Shown: positions 1-9,500 of the stretch, piece by piece
Numbering within the stretch: position 1 is the first letter of the stretch
Layout of the letters: each line of letters begins with the position of its first letter
Source of the DNA: Enterocloster bolteae
GTDB taxonomy: Bacteria > Bacillota > Clostridia > Lachnospirales > Lachnospiraceae
NCBI RefSeq assembly: GCF_002234575.2
Contig: NZ_CP022464.2
Location: 2,728,001 to 2,792,000, forward strand
Reading direction: 5' to 3'
DNA: 64,000 nucleotides
The notes under the pieces: model-generated
Seen by the model: only the letters and a program-made list of their open reading frames with translations
What the model was told of the DNA's origin: nothing
The model's database searches: none
Position numbers and translations under genes: made by a program

Positions 1-1
1 T

Positions 2-1027
2 CTGGCCCTGAACCTGATGACCATGTTCGGGGAGCTGGAAACCTTTATGAATGAAAACATAGAATTTCCCGATCGGGACCTGGTGCTGGAGTTCTACTTT
101 GCAGTCCGGGATTTTCTGTATGTGTATGACAGGCTGGACGAGAGCTACAGGATATATGACCAGATTCTCGCGGACGGCAGTTTTATGGTAAAGCTGCTGT
201 GCATTAACCCGGCCGTGAACCTGAAGGAGTGCCTGAACAAGGGCGTCAGCACCCTGTTTTTCTCGGCCACCCTGCTACCCATCCAGTACTATAAGGAACT
301 TTTAAGCGGCAGCCAGGAGGAATACGCTGTCTATGCAAAGTCTCCTTTTCCAGAGGAAAACCGCATGGTGCTGGCTGCCAGTGATGTCAGCAGCCGTTAC
401 AGCCGCAGGGGGCCTTCCGAGTATGAGAAGATTGTGGACTATATATGCCGGGTGGTGGAGGGAAAAAAAGGAAATTATATGGTATTCTGTCCTTCCTACC
501 AGTATCTCCATGCCATAGAGGATATTCTGGCTGCCAGGGAGGCGTCGGGAGCCCTTTCTTTTATCTGGAACGCCCAGACAAACCATATGACTGAGGAGGA
601 CAGAGAGACATTTCTGCATAGCTTTGAGGAGGAGCGGGATTGCTCCATGGCAGCCTTATGCGTCATGGGAGGGATATTTTCGGAGGGAATCGACCTAAAA
701 GAAGAGCGCCTTATCGGCGCTGTGATTATTGGAACCGGTCTGCCCCAGGTGAACACGGAGCAGGAGATTCTAAAGGAATATTTTGATGAACATGGGGAAC
801 ACGGCTTTGACTACGCATACCAGTATCCGGGTATGAACAAGGTGATGCAGGCAGCCGGCCGGGTCATAAGGACTGTCCATGACAGGGGAATCATCGCCCT
901 GTTAGACGACCGGTTCCTCCGCCCGGAGTACGTGGCCCTGTTCCCAAGGGAATGGGGGACCTACACCGTGGTCAACCGATACAACGTGGACCAGGCTGTG
1001 AGGGCGTTTTGGGACGGGGCGGTATAG
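2..1027 (+). CDS. ATP-dependent DNA helicase, Rad3/ERCC2 (DinG-like) family, C-terminal part
   Basis: The reading frame is open to the window edge, so this is the C-terminal third of a larger superfamily 2 helicase that would use ATP hydrolysis to unwind DNA. Visible motifs are FFSATLLP (motif III-like, near residue 85 of the visible part), the CVMGGIFSEGIDL block (motif V region) and QAAGRVIRTVHDRG (motif VI, with the arginines that contact ATP). The last two are typical of Rad3/XPD/DinG helicases. The N-terminal Walker A, the DEAH box and any Fe-S cysteines lie upstream, outside the window. It ends 45 bp before the convergent LysR gene. Family assignment is firm; the exact subfamily is not. 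Confidence 0.85.
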   Translation: MALNLMTMFGELETFMNENIEFPDRDLVLEFYFAVRDFLYVYDRLDESYRIYDQILADGSFMVKLLCINPAVNLKECLNKGVSTLFFSATLLPIQYYKELLSGSQEEYAVYAKSPFPEENRMVLAASDVSSRYSRRGPSEYEKIVDYICRVVEGKKGNYMVFCPSYQYLHAIEDILAAREASGALSFIWNAQTNHMTEEDRETFLHSFEEERDCSMAALCVMGGIFSEGIDLKEERLIGAVIIGTGLPQVNTEQEILKEYFDEHGEHGFDYAYQYPGMNKVMQAAGRVIRTVHDRGIIALLDDRFLRPEYVALFPREWGTYTVVNRYNVDQAVRAFWDGAV

Positions 1028-1072
1028 CCGGCCTTGGCGGTATCCCTGGGGACCATGGCAGACGGCTGTTTC

Positions 1073-1948
1073 CTATAACATATCCATGAACTGTCTGGCT
1101 GCCTGGGATACGGGAAGACTTTCGTTGTAGGCCACCATCATCTGGCGGGAGGGGAGCTGTTCCTTCAAATCCAGGATGAACAGGTCCTCGTCATTTTTAG
1201 GGATACAGAAGTCAGGGACAAAGGCAATTCCCAGGCCAATGCGGGCCAGGTCGATGAGCAGGTCGTTGCTGGACAATTCGATTTCCGGCACCAGGTCCAG
1301 CTGGCTTTTCTGGAATACCTGATGAAGGAATTCGCTGGTGGTGCTCTTGCGGTCCAGCATCATAATGGGATACCGCAGCAGCTCCTCCAGGGCCAGTTTA
1401 GATCCCTTCAGGGGAAATGCGCTGCGGCTGGCCACGAACACATCATGGAATTCATTGATAACCCTGGTATTCATGCTGCCGGCCAGGGCGGAATTAGGAT
1501 AGTTTGCAATGATGAAGTCGGCCTGCCCGTTTTCCAGGAACCTTGCACATTCAATGGAGGTCTGGTTAATGACCTTGATATGGATGTTTGGAAATTCCTT
1601 GTGGAAGCGGTTCAGATAGGGGACCAGGTAGTAACGGCATATGGTGTCGCTGGCTCCGATACGCAGCTGTCCGCCGTTTAGGGTATGGGCCTCCAGCAGC
1701 TGGTTCTCTCCCTTTTTTATGAGATTCATGGCAGGTTCAATATGTTTTAACAGAATCTCCCCTTCCGGGGTGAGCTGTACTTTTTTTGTGCTTCGGATGA
1801 ACAGGGGCTGGTTAAGCTTTTTCTCCAGGACTTTAATGGACTGGCTTACGGCAGACTGGGAGATAAAGAGCTGCTTGGAAGCCTCGGAAAAGCTCAGCGT
1901 CACCGCTACATGGTAAAATACCTTATAAAGTTCATAGTTAATATCCAT
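1073..1948 (-). CDS. LysR-family transcriptional regulator
   Basis: A 291-residue protein with the full LysR layout: an N-terminal winged helix-turn-helix (residues 1-60, with SFSEASKQLFISQSAVSQSIKVLE as the recognition region) and a periplasmic-binding-protein-like effector domain (about 90-291). The start ATG at 1948 is preceded by a TCCTCC complement (GGAGGA on the coding strand) at 1957-1962. It is divergent from the sigma-like gene at 2098, so the 150 bp between them may carry its operator. LysR proteins usually control a divergent neighbour and themselves; the ligand cannot be read from sequence. The nearest target candidate is the sigma-like gene. Confidence 0.9.
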   Translation of the reverse strand: MDINYELYKVFYHVAVTLSFSEASKQLFISQSAVSQSIKVLEKKLNQPLFIRSTKKVQLTPEGEILLKHIEPAMNLIKKGENQLLEAHTLNGGQLRIGASDTICRYYLVPYLNRFHKEFPNIHIKVINQTSIECARFLENGQADFIIANYPNSALAGSMNTRVINEFHDVFVASRSAFPLKGSKLALEELLRYPIMMLDRKSTTSEFLHQVFQKSQLDLVPEIELSSNDLLIDLARIGLGIAFVPDFCIPKNDEDLFILDLKEQLPSRQMMVAYNESLPVSQAARQFMDML

Positions 1949-1969
1949 TATTAAGTCCTCCTTATAAAC

Positions 1970-1982
1970 TAAGCATATCTTA
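1970..1982. promoter_or_regulatory. Candidate LysR operator (TAAG-N5-CTTA dyad)
   Basis: A perfect dyad TAAG-CATAT-CTTA sits 22 bp upstream of the LysR start codon, in the divergent spacer. LysR proteins commonly bind short A/T-rich dyads near their own promoter. This is position and symmetry only. Confidence 0.35.
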
Positions 1983-2097
1983 TCACGATTGCCGGGACTT
2001 TGTAAAGAGGGAAACTTGACTTATGGTCTGCCATGGATTATCCTATTAAGGATTATAAAAGGAACATGAAATTCTGGAGAGTTGAAAGGATAGAAGC

Positions 2098-2697
2098 ATG
2101 ATGGAACACGATTTTTTTGATATGTATTTGGAAGAGATGAGAAGCATTACACCGCTTGAAAGGGATGAAATGGTTTCTGTCCTTGAGGGAACAGCCAGGG
2201 GCGACGCAGGGGCCCGCAGCCGCCTGGTGGAGGGCTGCCTGGGGGAAGTGCTGGAGATGGTGAGGGAATACGGGGACAGCGAGCTTCCCTTATCAGATTT
2301 GGTCCAGGAGGCCAATACAGCCCTGATGCTGGCCGCCATAGAGTACGATGGCAGCGAACCCTGGAATGAACTTATGACACGCCGGGTAAAGGAAAGCGTG
2401 GAGCTGGCCCTGGAGGAGCAGAGAACGGAGAACCAGATTGAGGAAACCATGGCTGCCAGGGTCAATGTGCTTCAGACCGTGTCCCAGGTGCTGGCAAAGG
2501 AGCTTGGCAGGGAGGCGACCCTGGAGGAGCTTTCCGCTAAAATGAAGATGAGTGAGGATGAGGTCAGGGACATCATGAAGCTGGCCCTGGATGCGCTGAC
2601 CGTCAATGGAGAAGGCCAGGCGGCGGCTTCCGGCCAGGATGAGGAAGAAAGCCCAAATCCTGTGAGAAACGGCTGGAATTTGGAGGAAGGCCTGTAG
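2098..2697 (+). CDS. Sigma-70-like protein lacking promoter-recognition regions
   Basis: This 199-residue protein resembles part of a sigma-70 factor. Residues about 20-85 match region 2.1-2.2: RLVEGCLGEVLEMVREYG followed by LPLSDLVQEANTALMLA parallels the core-RNAP-binding helix of primary sigma factors. Residues about 122-165 match region 3 (VLAKELGREATLEELSAKMKMSEDEV). The aromatic -10 melting and recognition helix (regions 2.3-2.4) is replaced by an unrelated acidic stretch, and region 4 is absent. It could therefore bind core polymerase without directing it to a promoter, acting as a decoy or accessory factor; that role is inference. ATG 2098 has GAAAGGA seven bases upstream. Confidence 0.65.
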   Translation: MMEHDFFDMYLEEMRSITPLERDEMVSVLEGTARGDAGARSRLVEGCLGEVLEMVREYGDSELPLSDLVQEANTALMLAAIEYDGSEPWNELMTRRVKESVELALEEQRTENQIEETMAARVNVLQTVSQVLAKELGREATLEELSAKMKMSEDEVRDIMKLALDALTVNGEGQAAASGQDEEESPNPVRNGWNLEEGL

Positions 2698-2725
2698 GAC
2701 GCAGGATGGCAGGAGGTAAAAACAG

Positions 2726-3328
2726 ATGAAACTCTATATCATACGCCATGGACAGACCGACTGGAATGTACAGGGAAGGATACAGGGAAGGCAGGATATC
2801 CCGTTAAACGCAGCCGGCCGCAGCCAGGCTCAGATGCTGGCAAAGGGAATGGAGAAACGGCCTGTGACAGCCATTTACTCCAGCCCCCAGCTGCGGGCCA
2901 TGGAGACTGCAATGGCCCTTGCCGGGAACCAGGGGGTGGAGGTCATACCCCTGCCGGAGCTGGTGGAGATTGGATACGGCGACTGGGAGGGAAGGACTGC
3001 TTCGGATATATTGACAAAGGAACGAAAGCTGTATGAAGAATGGTGGCAGCATCCGGCCACGGTGGCGCCTCCCGGCGGAGAGACACTGAACCAGGTGGAT
3101 GCCAGGTGCAAAAAAGCCTGGGAGCGGATAAAGGGGGAGATAAAAGGGGACACGGCTGTGGTGGCCCACGGGGGAACGCTGGCCCATTTTATTGTCCATC
3201 TTCTGGAGGGCCAGCCGGATGCAGCTGAAATTGTTGTGGGAAATGCCAGCATCACCACCATAGAGTATGACCCGGTTACCGGACAGTGCAGTCTGGAAGG
3301 GTTAAATGACTGCAGCCATTTATTGTGA
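2726..3328 (+). CDS. Histidine phosphatase family protein (phosphoglycerate mutase-like)
   Basis: A 200-residue member of the histidine phosphatase superfamily. The N-terminus shows the phospho-acceptor motif LYIIRHGQTDWN (catalytic His at residue 8), followed by GRIQGRQDIPLN, the acid/base region GYGDWEGR, and the C-terminal VVAHGGTLAHF with the second active-site histidine. The size fits alpha-ribazole phosphatase (CobC) and small broad-specificity phosphatases. The first is tempting because a cobalamin operon lies 21 kb away, but nothing here proves that substrate. It lies 28 bp after the sigma-like gene in the same direction, with GGAGGT at 2711, and may be co-transcribed with it. Confidence 0.85.
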   Translation: MKLYIIRHGQTDWNVQGRIQGRQDIPLNAAGRSQAQMLAKGMEKRPVTAIYSSPQLRAMETAMALAGNQGVEVIPLPELVEIGYGDWEGRTASDILTKERKLYEEWWQHPATVAPPGGETLNQVDARCKKAWERIKGEIKGDTAVVAHGGTLAHFIVHLLEGQPDAAEIVVGNASITTIEYDPVTGQCSLEGLNDCSHLL

Positions 3329-3369
3329 AAACATTGACATAATTTTTAGGGGAACAATGTTCAAAACAC

Positions 3370-3398
3370 TTGCGTTCCATGGGGGAATATATTAAAAT
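3370..3398 (+). promoter_or_regulatory. Predicted sigma-A promoter of pfp
   Basis: A TTGCGT -35 (3370-3375), 17-bp spacer and TAAAAT -10 (3393-3398) lie 46 bp upstream of the phosphofructokinase start. The expected transcription start near 3405 falls just before the cre palindrome. Confidence 0.55.
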
Positions 3399-3408
3399 GA
3401 GAGCAGTT

Positions 3409-3424
3409 TTGTAAGCGCTTACAA
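3409..3424. promoter_or_regulatory. cre-like operator (CcpA/LacI-family palindrome)
   Basis: TTGTAAGCGCTTACAA is a perfect 16-bp palindrome. Its core TGTAAGCGCTTACA fits the catabolite-responsive element consensus TGWAANCGNTNWCA at every fixed position. It overlaps or follows the predicted start site of pfp and ends 19 bp before the ATG, a position where bound CcpA would block initiation or elongation. A dedicated LacI-family sugar regulator could also bind it. Confidence 0.7.
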
Positions 3425-3443
3425 TTTAAAAGGAGGTATTTCT

Positions 3444-4691
3444 ATGACAGAGGTAAGAGGTAATGTAATCGTAGGGCAGTCCGGCGGCCCCACCGCGGTG
3501 ATTAATTCCAGCCTGGCCGGCGTGTTTAAGACAGCCAAGGACAGGGGAGCCAGGAAGGTATACGGCATGCTTCATGGCATACAGGGACTTCTGCAGGAGC
3601 GGTATGTGGATCTGGAGGAGCACATCAAGTCTGATCTGGATATTGAGCTTTTGAAGAGAACGCCCTCCGCGTATCTGGGTTCCTGCCGTTTCAAGCTGCC
3701 GGAGATATGTGACGACCGGGAGATATATGATAAGATATTCTCCATCCTGGACAAGCTGGAGGTGGAATACTTCTTCTATATCGGCGGCAATGATTCCATG
3801 GACACCATCAAGAAGCTTTCTGACTATTCCCTGTTAAACGGCAGTAAGATTCGCTTCATGGGCGTGCCCAAGACCATTGACAATGACCTGGCAGCCACGG
3901 ACCATACCCCGGGATACGGAAGCGCGGCCAAGTATATCGGCGCTATTACAAAAGAGGTTATCCGGGACGGCCTTGTATATGACCAGCAGAACGTGACCAT
4001 CCTGGAGATCATGGGCCGGAACGCGGGCTGGCTCACAGGGGCTGCTGCCCTGGCAAAGGGAGAGGACTGCGAGGGGCCGGACATGCTGTTCCTTCCCGAG
4101 GTAACCTTTGACGTGGATTCCTTTATGAAGAAGGTGGAGGAGCTCCATAAGAAGAAAGCATCGGTGGTGGTGGCTGTATCCGAGGGCGTGAAGCTGGCAG
4201 ACGGCCGGTATGTGTGCGAGCTGACAGACGGCATTGAGTTTGTGGACGCGTTCGGACATAAGCAGCTTACCGGCACAGCCCGGTTCCTGGCAGAAAAAGT
4301 CAACCGGGAAGTGGGATGCAAGACAAGGGCCATTGAGTTCAATTCCCTTCAGCGCTGCGCCTCCCATATCGTGTCAAGGGTGGATATTACGGAAGCCTTC
4401 CAGGTAGGCGGTGCTGCCGTGAAGGAGGCATTTGAGGGCGAGACCGGCAAGATGGTTATTCTCAAGAGGGTGTCCGACGATCCTTACGTCTGTGTAACGG
4501 ATATATACGATGTACATAAGGTGGCCAACGTGGAGAAAAAGGTTCCCAGAGAGTGGATTAATGAGGCGGGGGATTATGTGACCGAGGAATTTGTGAACTA
4601 TATCCGTCCATTGATTCAGGCGGAGCTGACGCCCATTATGACGGATGGCCTGCCACGGCATTTGTATTATACGGATGTGGAGAGAAAGTAG
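3444..4691 (+). CDS. pfp: Pyrophosphate-dependent 6-phosphofructokinase
   Basis: Phosphorylates fructose 6-phosphate using PPi instead of ATP, a reversible glycolytic step in the cytoplasm. The 415-residue protein has the N-terminal GQSGGPTAVIN loop (11-21), GGNDSMDT (114-121; the Asp replaces the ATP-loop glycine of ATP enzymes, a marker of PPi use), PKTIDND (142-148; catalytic Asp) and MGRNAGWLTG. Length fits the clostridial PPi-PFK group of about 400-420 residues. AGGAGG at 3431 precedes the ATG. It has its own promoter with a cre palindrome, which suggests catabolite control. With the membrane pyrophosphatase at 12439 it indicates an economy that spends and recovers PPi. Confidence 0.92.
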   Translation: MTEVRGNVIVGQSGGPTAVINSSLAGVFKTAKDRGARKVYGMLHGIQGLLQERYVDLEEHIKSDLDIELLKRTPSAYLGSCRFKLPEICDDREIYDKIFSILDKLEVEYFFYIGGNDSMDTIKKLSDYSLLNGSKIRFMGVPKTIDNDLAATDHTPGYGSAAKYIGAITKEVIRDGLVYDQQNVTILEIMGRNAGWLTGAAALAKGEDCEGPDMLFLPEVTFDVDSFMKKVEELHKKKASVVVAVSEGVKLADGRYVCELTDGIEFVDAFGHKQLTGTARFLAEKVNREVGCKTRAIEFNSLQRCASHIVSRVDITEAFQVGGAAVKEAFEGETGKMVILKRVSDDPYVCVTDIYDVHKVANVEKKVPREWINEAGDYVTEEFVNYIRPLIQAELTPIMTDGLPRHLYYTDVERK

Positions 4692-4799
4692 GGATTAGAA
4701 GTCTGAGCTGAAGGGGAATGGGGGAAGAGTACGTTCATGAAGAGGCGGGGGGCAGTGCCTGCGCCGTCCCCCGTCTCTCCGGGGACTGGGGAGTTGGCC

Positions 4800-4834
4800 G
4801 CCGGCAGCCGGGCTGATAGGGAGCGGCTGCCGGC
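4800..4834. terminator. GC-rich hairpin between convergent pfp and DUF1846 genes
   Basis: GCCGGCAGCCG (4800-4810) pairs perfectly with CGGCTGCCGGC (4824-4834) around a 13-base loop. It lies between two converging stop codons, where a bidirectional terminator is expected, but no clear U-tract follows on either strand. Confidence 0.5.
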
Positions 4835-4844
4835 AGCGGAATCA

Positions 4845-6323
4845 TCAGTGGTATAGCTTCTTATGTTCATATACCGGCTCAGACGTTAGCTGGACGCCCA
4901 GCTTGCTGAATACCTTAATATCTACGTCGGACAACATGACGGATGTGTGGACCTGGCAGCCCCGGAGTTTCGGAAGCTGTGCCAGGGCTTTTTTTGCGGT
5001 TTCATCCGTGGCCGCGCTCATGCTCAGGGCAATGAGTACCTCGTCGGTGTGGAGGCGGGGGTTTTTGCTTCCCATGTATTGGGTCTTTAGGGTCTGGATG
5101 GGCTCAATAGCCGATGGGGCAATAAGGTGTATATTGTGGGGGATGTCTCCCAGGACCTTAATGGCGTTTAACAGGAGAGCGGCAGAGGCTCCCAACAGGC
5201 TGCTGGTCTTGCCTGTGACAATGGTGCCGTCATTTAATTCCATGGCTGCTGCCGGGCCGCCGGATACCTTGGACCGCTCCAGACAGGGCGCAATCACCGC
5301 GCGCATGGTGGAGTCAATTTTTGCCTTATTCATTAAAAGGTTGATTTTATAAACTTCGTCGGAAGTCCCTTCCTCCTTGGCCAGACGGTTGAGGGCATGG
5401 TAGTAGCGGCGAATGATTTCCTGTTTGGATGCTTCGCAGCAGGCTTCGTCGTCCATGATGCAGAAGCCGGCCATGTTCACACCCATGTCTGTGGGAGATT
5501 TGTAGGGGCTTTCTCCGTATATGCCTTCAAAGATGGCGTTTAATACAGGGAAAATGTCCACATCCCGGTTGTAGTTCACCGTGGTTATGCCGTAGGCTTC
5601 CAGGTGGTAGGGGTCTATCATATTCACATCGTTTAAATCAGCGGTGGCTGCCTCGTAGGCTAGGTTTACCGGATGCTTTAAAGGAAGATTCCAGATGGGG
5701 AAAGTCTCAAATTTGGCGTAGCCGGCCTTGATGCCGCGTTTGTTCTCATGGTACAGCTGGGAGAGACAGGTGGCCATCTTGCCGCTGCCCGGACCCGGAG
5801 CCGTGATGATTACCAGGGGGCGGGTGGTCTCAATGTAATCGTTCTTGCCGTAGCCTTCGTCGCTGACAATGAGGGGCACATTGCTGGGGTAGCCTTCGAT
5901 ACAGTAATGGCGGTATACTTTGATGTCACGGTGCTCCAGCTTGGTTTTGAACTGGTCGGCGCCGCTCTGGCCGCTGTACTGGGTGATGACAACGCTTCCC
6001 ACATAGAGGCCCTTGTCACGGAACTCCTGTATCAGGCGGAGTACATCCTCGTCGTAAGTGATGCCCAGGTCGTGGCGGACCTTGTTCTTTTCAATGTCAG
6101 CCGCATTGATGGCAATGAGGATTTCGGCCTGGTCAGCCATTTGAAGGAGCATACGAAGCTTGCTGTCCGGTGCAAAGCCGGGCAGGACCCTGGAGGCGTG
6201 GTAGTCGTCAAAAAGCTTTCCTCCGAATTCCAGATACAGCTTGTCTCCGAATTCCCCAATACGCTGTTTGATGTGTTCTGACTGCATGGTTAGGTATTTT
6301 TCATTATCAAATCCGATTTTCAT
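4845..6323 (-). CDS. DUF1846 / UPF0371 family protein
   Basis: A 492-residue cytoplasmic protein of the widespread DUF1846 family, whose biochemical role I do not know. Recognition rests on GFDNEKYLTMQSEHI at the start, then GDKLYLEFGGKLFDDYHASR and a glycine-rich loop APGPGSGKMATCLSQ (around residue 190) that looks like a nucleotide- or phosphate-binding turn. A GTG 33 bases upstream is possible, but ATG 6323 was preferred: the family begins MK-GFD and a GGGAG lies 12 bases before it. It converges on pfp and is divergent from purL. No signal peptide or membrane segment is visible. Confidence 0.85.
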   Translation of the reverse strand: MKIGFDNEKYLTMQSEHIKQRIGEFGDKLYLEFGGKLFDDYHASRVLPGFAPDSKLRMLLQMADQAEILIAINAADIEKNKVRHDLGITYDEDVLRLIQEFRDKGLYVGSVVITQYSGQSGADQFKTKLEHRDIKVYRHYCIEGYPSNVPLIVSDEGYGKNDYIETTRPLVIITAPGPGSGKMATCLSQLYHENKRGIKAGYAKFETFPIWNLPLKHPVNLAYEAATADLNDVNMIDPYHLEAYGITTVNYNRDVDIFPVLNAIFEGIYGESPYKSPTDMGVNMAGFCIMDDEACCEASKQEIIRRYYHALNRLAKEEGTSDEVYKINLLMNKAKIDSTMRAVIAPCLERSKVSGGPAAAMELNDGTIVTGKTSSLLGASAALLLNAIKVLGDIPHNIHLIAPSAIEPIQTLKTQYMGSKNPRLHTDEVLIALSMSAATDETAKKALAQLPKLRGCQVHTSVMLSDVDIKVFSKLGVQLTSEPVYEHKKLYH

Positions 6324-6366
6324 TTCTTCTGTAATCTCCCGGTTTTTTATAATCACATACTTTTTT

Positions 6367-6375
6367 AGTATAGCA
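6367..6375 (-). promoter_or_regulatory. Extended -10 promoter of the DUF1846 gene
   Basis: On the minus strand TGC-TATACT (6375 down to 6367) forms an extended -10 element about 44 bp upstream of the chosen start. No good -35 is seen at 16-18 bp. Confidence 0.4.
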
Positions 6376-6465
6376 CAACTTTCAGGCCTTCGCTACAAGG
6401 AGTTTTGAGGGGATTATTTGAATATTTATAAGTGATGAATATATCAATGATTAAATATATTAATT

Positions 6466-6494
6466 TTACTAATTTATTATTTTTGTGTTATGAT
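6466..6494 (+). promoter_or_regulatory. Predicted promoter of purL
   Basis: TTACTA (6466-6471), 17 bp, then TGT-TATGAT, an extended -10 at 6486-6494, lies 80 bp upstream of purL. The purF-like gene has the same TGTTATGATA string in its promoter. A small AAAAGG/CCTTTT hairpin follows near 6506-6525. No purine riboswitch core was recognised. Confidence 0.5.
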
Positions 6495-6573
6495 AGGAAC
6501 AGATAAAAGGGCAAGGGTCCTTTTTGTGTTGTGTATTAATGAAAAGGTCATGATGAGAGCAGGAGGTTGCTAA

Positions 6574-9500
6574 ATGAGCGTAAGACGAATATTTGTGGAG
6601 AAGAAGCCAGCTTATGCAGTAAAGGCAGGGGAGCTTCGTGAAGAACTGGAAAATTATCTGGGCATCCATAATGTGAAAAATGTGCGGGTTTTAATCCGCT
6701 ATGATATTGAGAATTTGTCAGAGGAGACCTATAAAAAGGCGCTGGTGACCATTTTCTCAGAACCGCCGGTGGACTTGGTTTACGAGGAAGAATTTACCAG
6801 GAATCCGGGAGACCTGGTGTTTTCCGTGGAATATCTGCCGGGACAGTTTGACCAGAGGGCGGATTCGGCAGAGCAGTGCGTGAAGCTTCTGAAGGAGGAT
6901 GAGGAGCCGGTTATCCGGTCCGCCACCACCTATGTGGTTACGGCGCCCCTGACCGCAGAACAGGAGGAGGCGATCAAGAGCTTCTGCATCAATCCGGTGG
7001 ACAGCCGTCAGGCGGATGAGGAGAAGCCGGAAACCCTGGTGACGGAATTCGAGGTTCCGGAGGATATACTGTATTTTGATGGATTTGCGGATTCTTCAGA
7101 GGAGGAGCTGAAAGCTCTTTACGGCACCCTGAACCTGGCCATGACCTTTAAGGACTTCCTTCATATCCAGAATTATTATAAGAAGGAAGAGCACAGGGAT
7201 CCGTCTGTGACGGAGATCCGTGTGCTGGATACCTATTGGTCGGATCACTGCCGCCATACCACCTTTTCCACAGAGCTTAAAAATGTAAGCTTTACGGACG
7301 GCGATTACAGAGAGCCCATGGAGGAAACCTATAAGCAGTACCTGGCTGACCGGGAAGTGATTTATAAGGGAAGGGACGATAAGTACGTGTGCCTTATGGA
7401 CCTGGCTCTTATGGCTATGAAGAAGCTGAGGAGCGAGGGAAAGCTTCAGGACATGGAAGTTTCTGATGAAATCAATGCATGTAGCATCGTGGTTCCGGTG
7501 GAGATTGACGGTGCGACAGAAGAGTGGCTGGTGAATTTTAAGAATGAGACACACAACCATCCCACAGAGATTGAGCCTTTCGGCGGCGCTGCCACCTGTC
7601 TGGGAGGAGCGATCCGCGATCCGCTGTCAGGGCGTACCTATGTGTACCAGGCTATGCGCGTTACCGGCGCGGCCGACCCCACCAGGCCTCTTGGGGAGAC
7701 GCTTAAAGGCAAGCTGCCCCAGAGAAAGATTGTTAACAGCGCAGCCCAGGGATATTCCTCCTACGGCAACCAGATTGGTCTGGCAACCGGTTATGTGAAG
7801 GAGATCTATCATCCCGGCTATGTTGCAAAGAGAATGGAAATCGGCGCTGTTATGGGCGCTGCTCCCAGAAAGGATGTTATCCGCGAGACCTCTGATCCGG
7901 GGGATATCATCATTCTTTTGGGCGGGCGTACGGGCCGCGACGGAATCGGCGGCGCTACCGGTTCTTCCAAGGTTCACACCACTTCCTCCATCGAGGTATG
8001 CGGGGCTGAGGTACAGAAGGGAAATGCGCCCACAGAGCGCAAGATTCAGAGGATGTTCCGCAGGCCTGAGGTCAGCAGAATCATCAAGAAGTGCAATGAC
8101 TTCGGCGCAGGCGGCGTATCAGTAGCCATCGGAGAGCTGGCTGCCGGCCTTAAGATTGATTTGGACAAGGTTCCCAAGAAATATGCGGGCCTGGACGGCA
8201 CGGAGATCGCCATTTCCGAGTCCCAGGAGCGTATGGCAGTGGTGGTGGATCCAAAGGATGTGGACCAGTTCCTTGGGTATGCTGCAGAGGAAAACCTGGA
8301 GGCAGTGACCGTGGCAGTGGTGACAGAGGAGCCAAGGCTTAAGATGGACTGGCGCGGCAAGACCATTGTGGATCTGAGCAGGGCTTTCTTGGACACCAAT
8401 GGGGCACATCAGGAGGCGGACGTGACCCTGGAGGTTCCAGGCCGGGCAGGCAACCTGTTTGATAAGGCAGATGTGGCTGACGTCAGGGAAAAATGGCTGG
8501 GCATGCTTTCCGATCTGAACGTGTGCTCCCAGAAGGGGCTGGTGGAGCGTTTTGACGGCTCCATCGGTGCAGGCTCCGTGTTCATGCCTTACGGCGGCAG
8601 GTATCAGCTGACCGAGACCCAGGCTATGGTGGCTAAACTTCCCGTGCTGAAGGGACATACAGATACTGTTACCATGATGAGTTACGGCTTTGACCCAAGG
8701 CTTTCCAGCTGGAGCCCATACCACGGCGCGGTGTACGCAGTGGTTTCCTCCGTTGCAAAGATCGTGGCGGCCGGCGGCGATTACAGCAGGATTCGTTTCA
8801 CCTTCCAGGAGTATTTCCGAAGGATGAACGAGAACCCATCCAGGTGGAGCCAGCCCTTCTCCGCACTTCTGGGCGCCTACAGCGCACAGCTGGGCTTTGG
8901 CCTGCCCTCCATCGGAGGAAAGGACAGCATGTCAGGCACCTTTGACACGGAGGACGGTGAAATCAATGTTCCGCCGACCCTGGTTTCCTTTGCCGTGGAT
9001 GTGAACAGCCATAAGAATGTGATTACCCCTGAGTTCAAGCGTCCGGGCAGTAAGATTGTTGTGTTCCGGATTGCAAAGAATCAATATGACCTGCCGGACT
9101 ACAGCCAGGTTATGGACGGGTATGGAAAGATATTTGAAGATATAAAGGCAGGCCGTATTATATCCGCCTATGCGGTGGAGGGCAATGGCCTTGCAGAGGC
9201 AGTGAGCAAGATGGCATTCGGCAATAAGCTGGGTGTGAAGATTGAGCACAATGTGGACCCAAGGGATTTCTTTGCCGCTGCATGGGGCGACATTGTGTGC
9301 GAGGTGCCGGATGGAATGGTGGGACAGCTGTCCATATCCTATACCGTCATCGGTGAGGTGACCGACAGAGGTGCATTTGAGTACGGAAACGTGACCATTT
9401 CCATGGAAGAGGCATTAGACGCGTGGATGACTCCCCTGGAGGACGTGTTCCCAACTGCCGCAGGCAGGGAGGCAAGAGGAGAAGCGGCTGCGCTGGAAGA

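Noticed and set aside
4667..4870. Small minus-strand frame between pfp and the DUF1846 gene
   Set aside because: It lies over the end of pfp and the intergenic hairpin, with no motif; treated as noncoding.
6357..6573. Possible purine riboswitch before purL
   Set aside because: The conserved three-way-junction and loop sequences were not found; only an extended -10 promoter and a small hairpin are visible.
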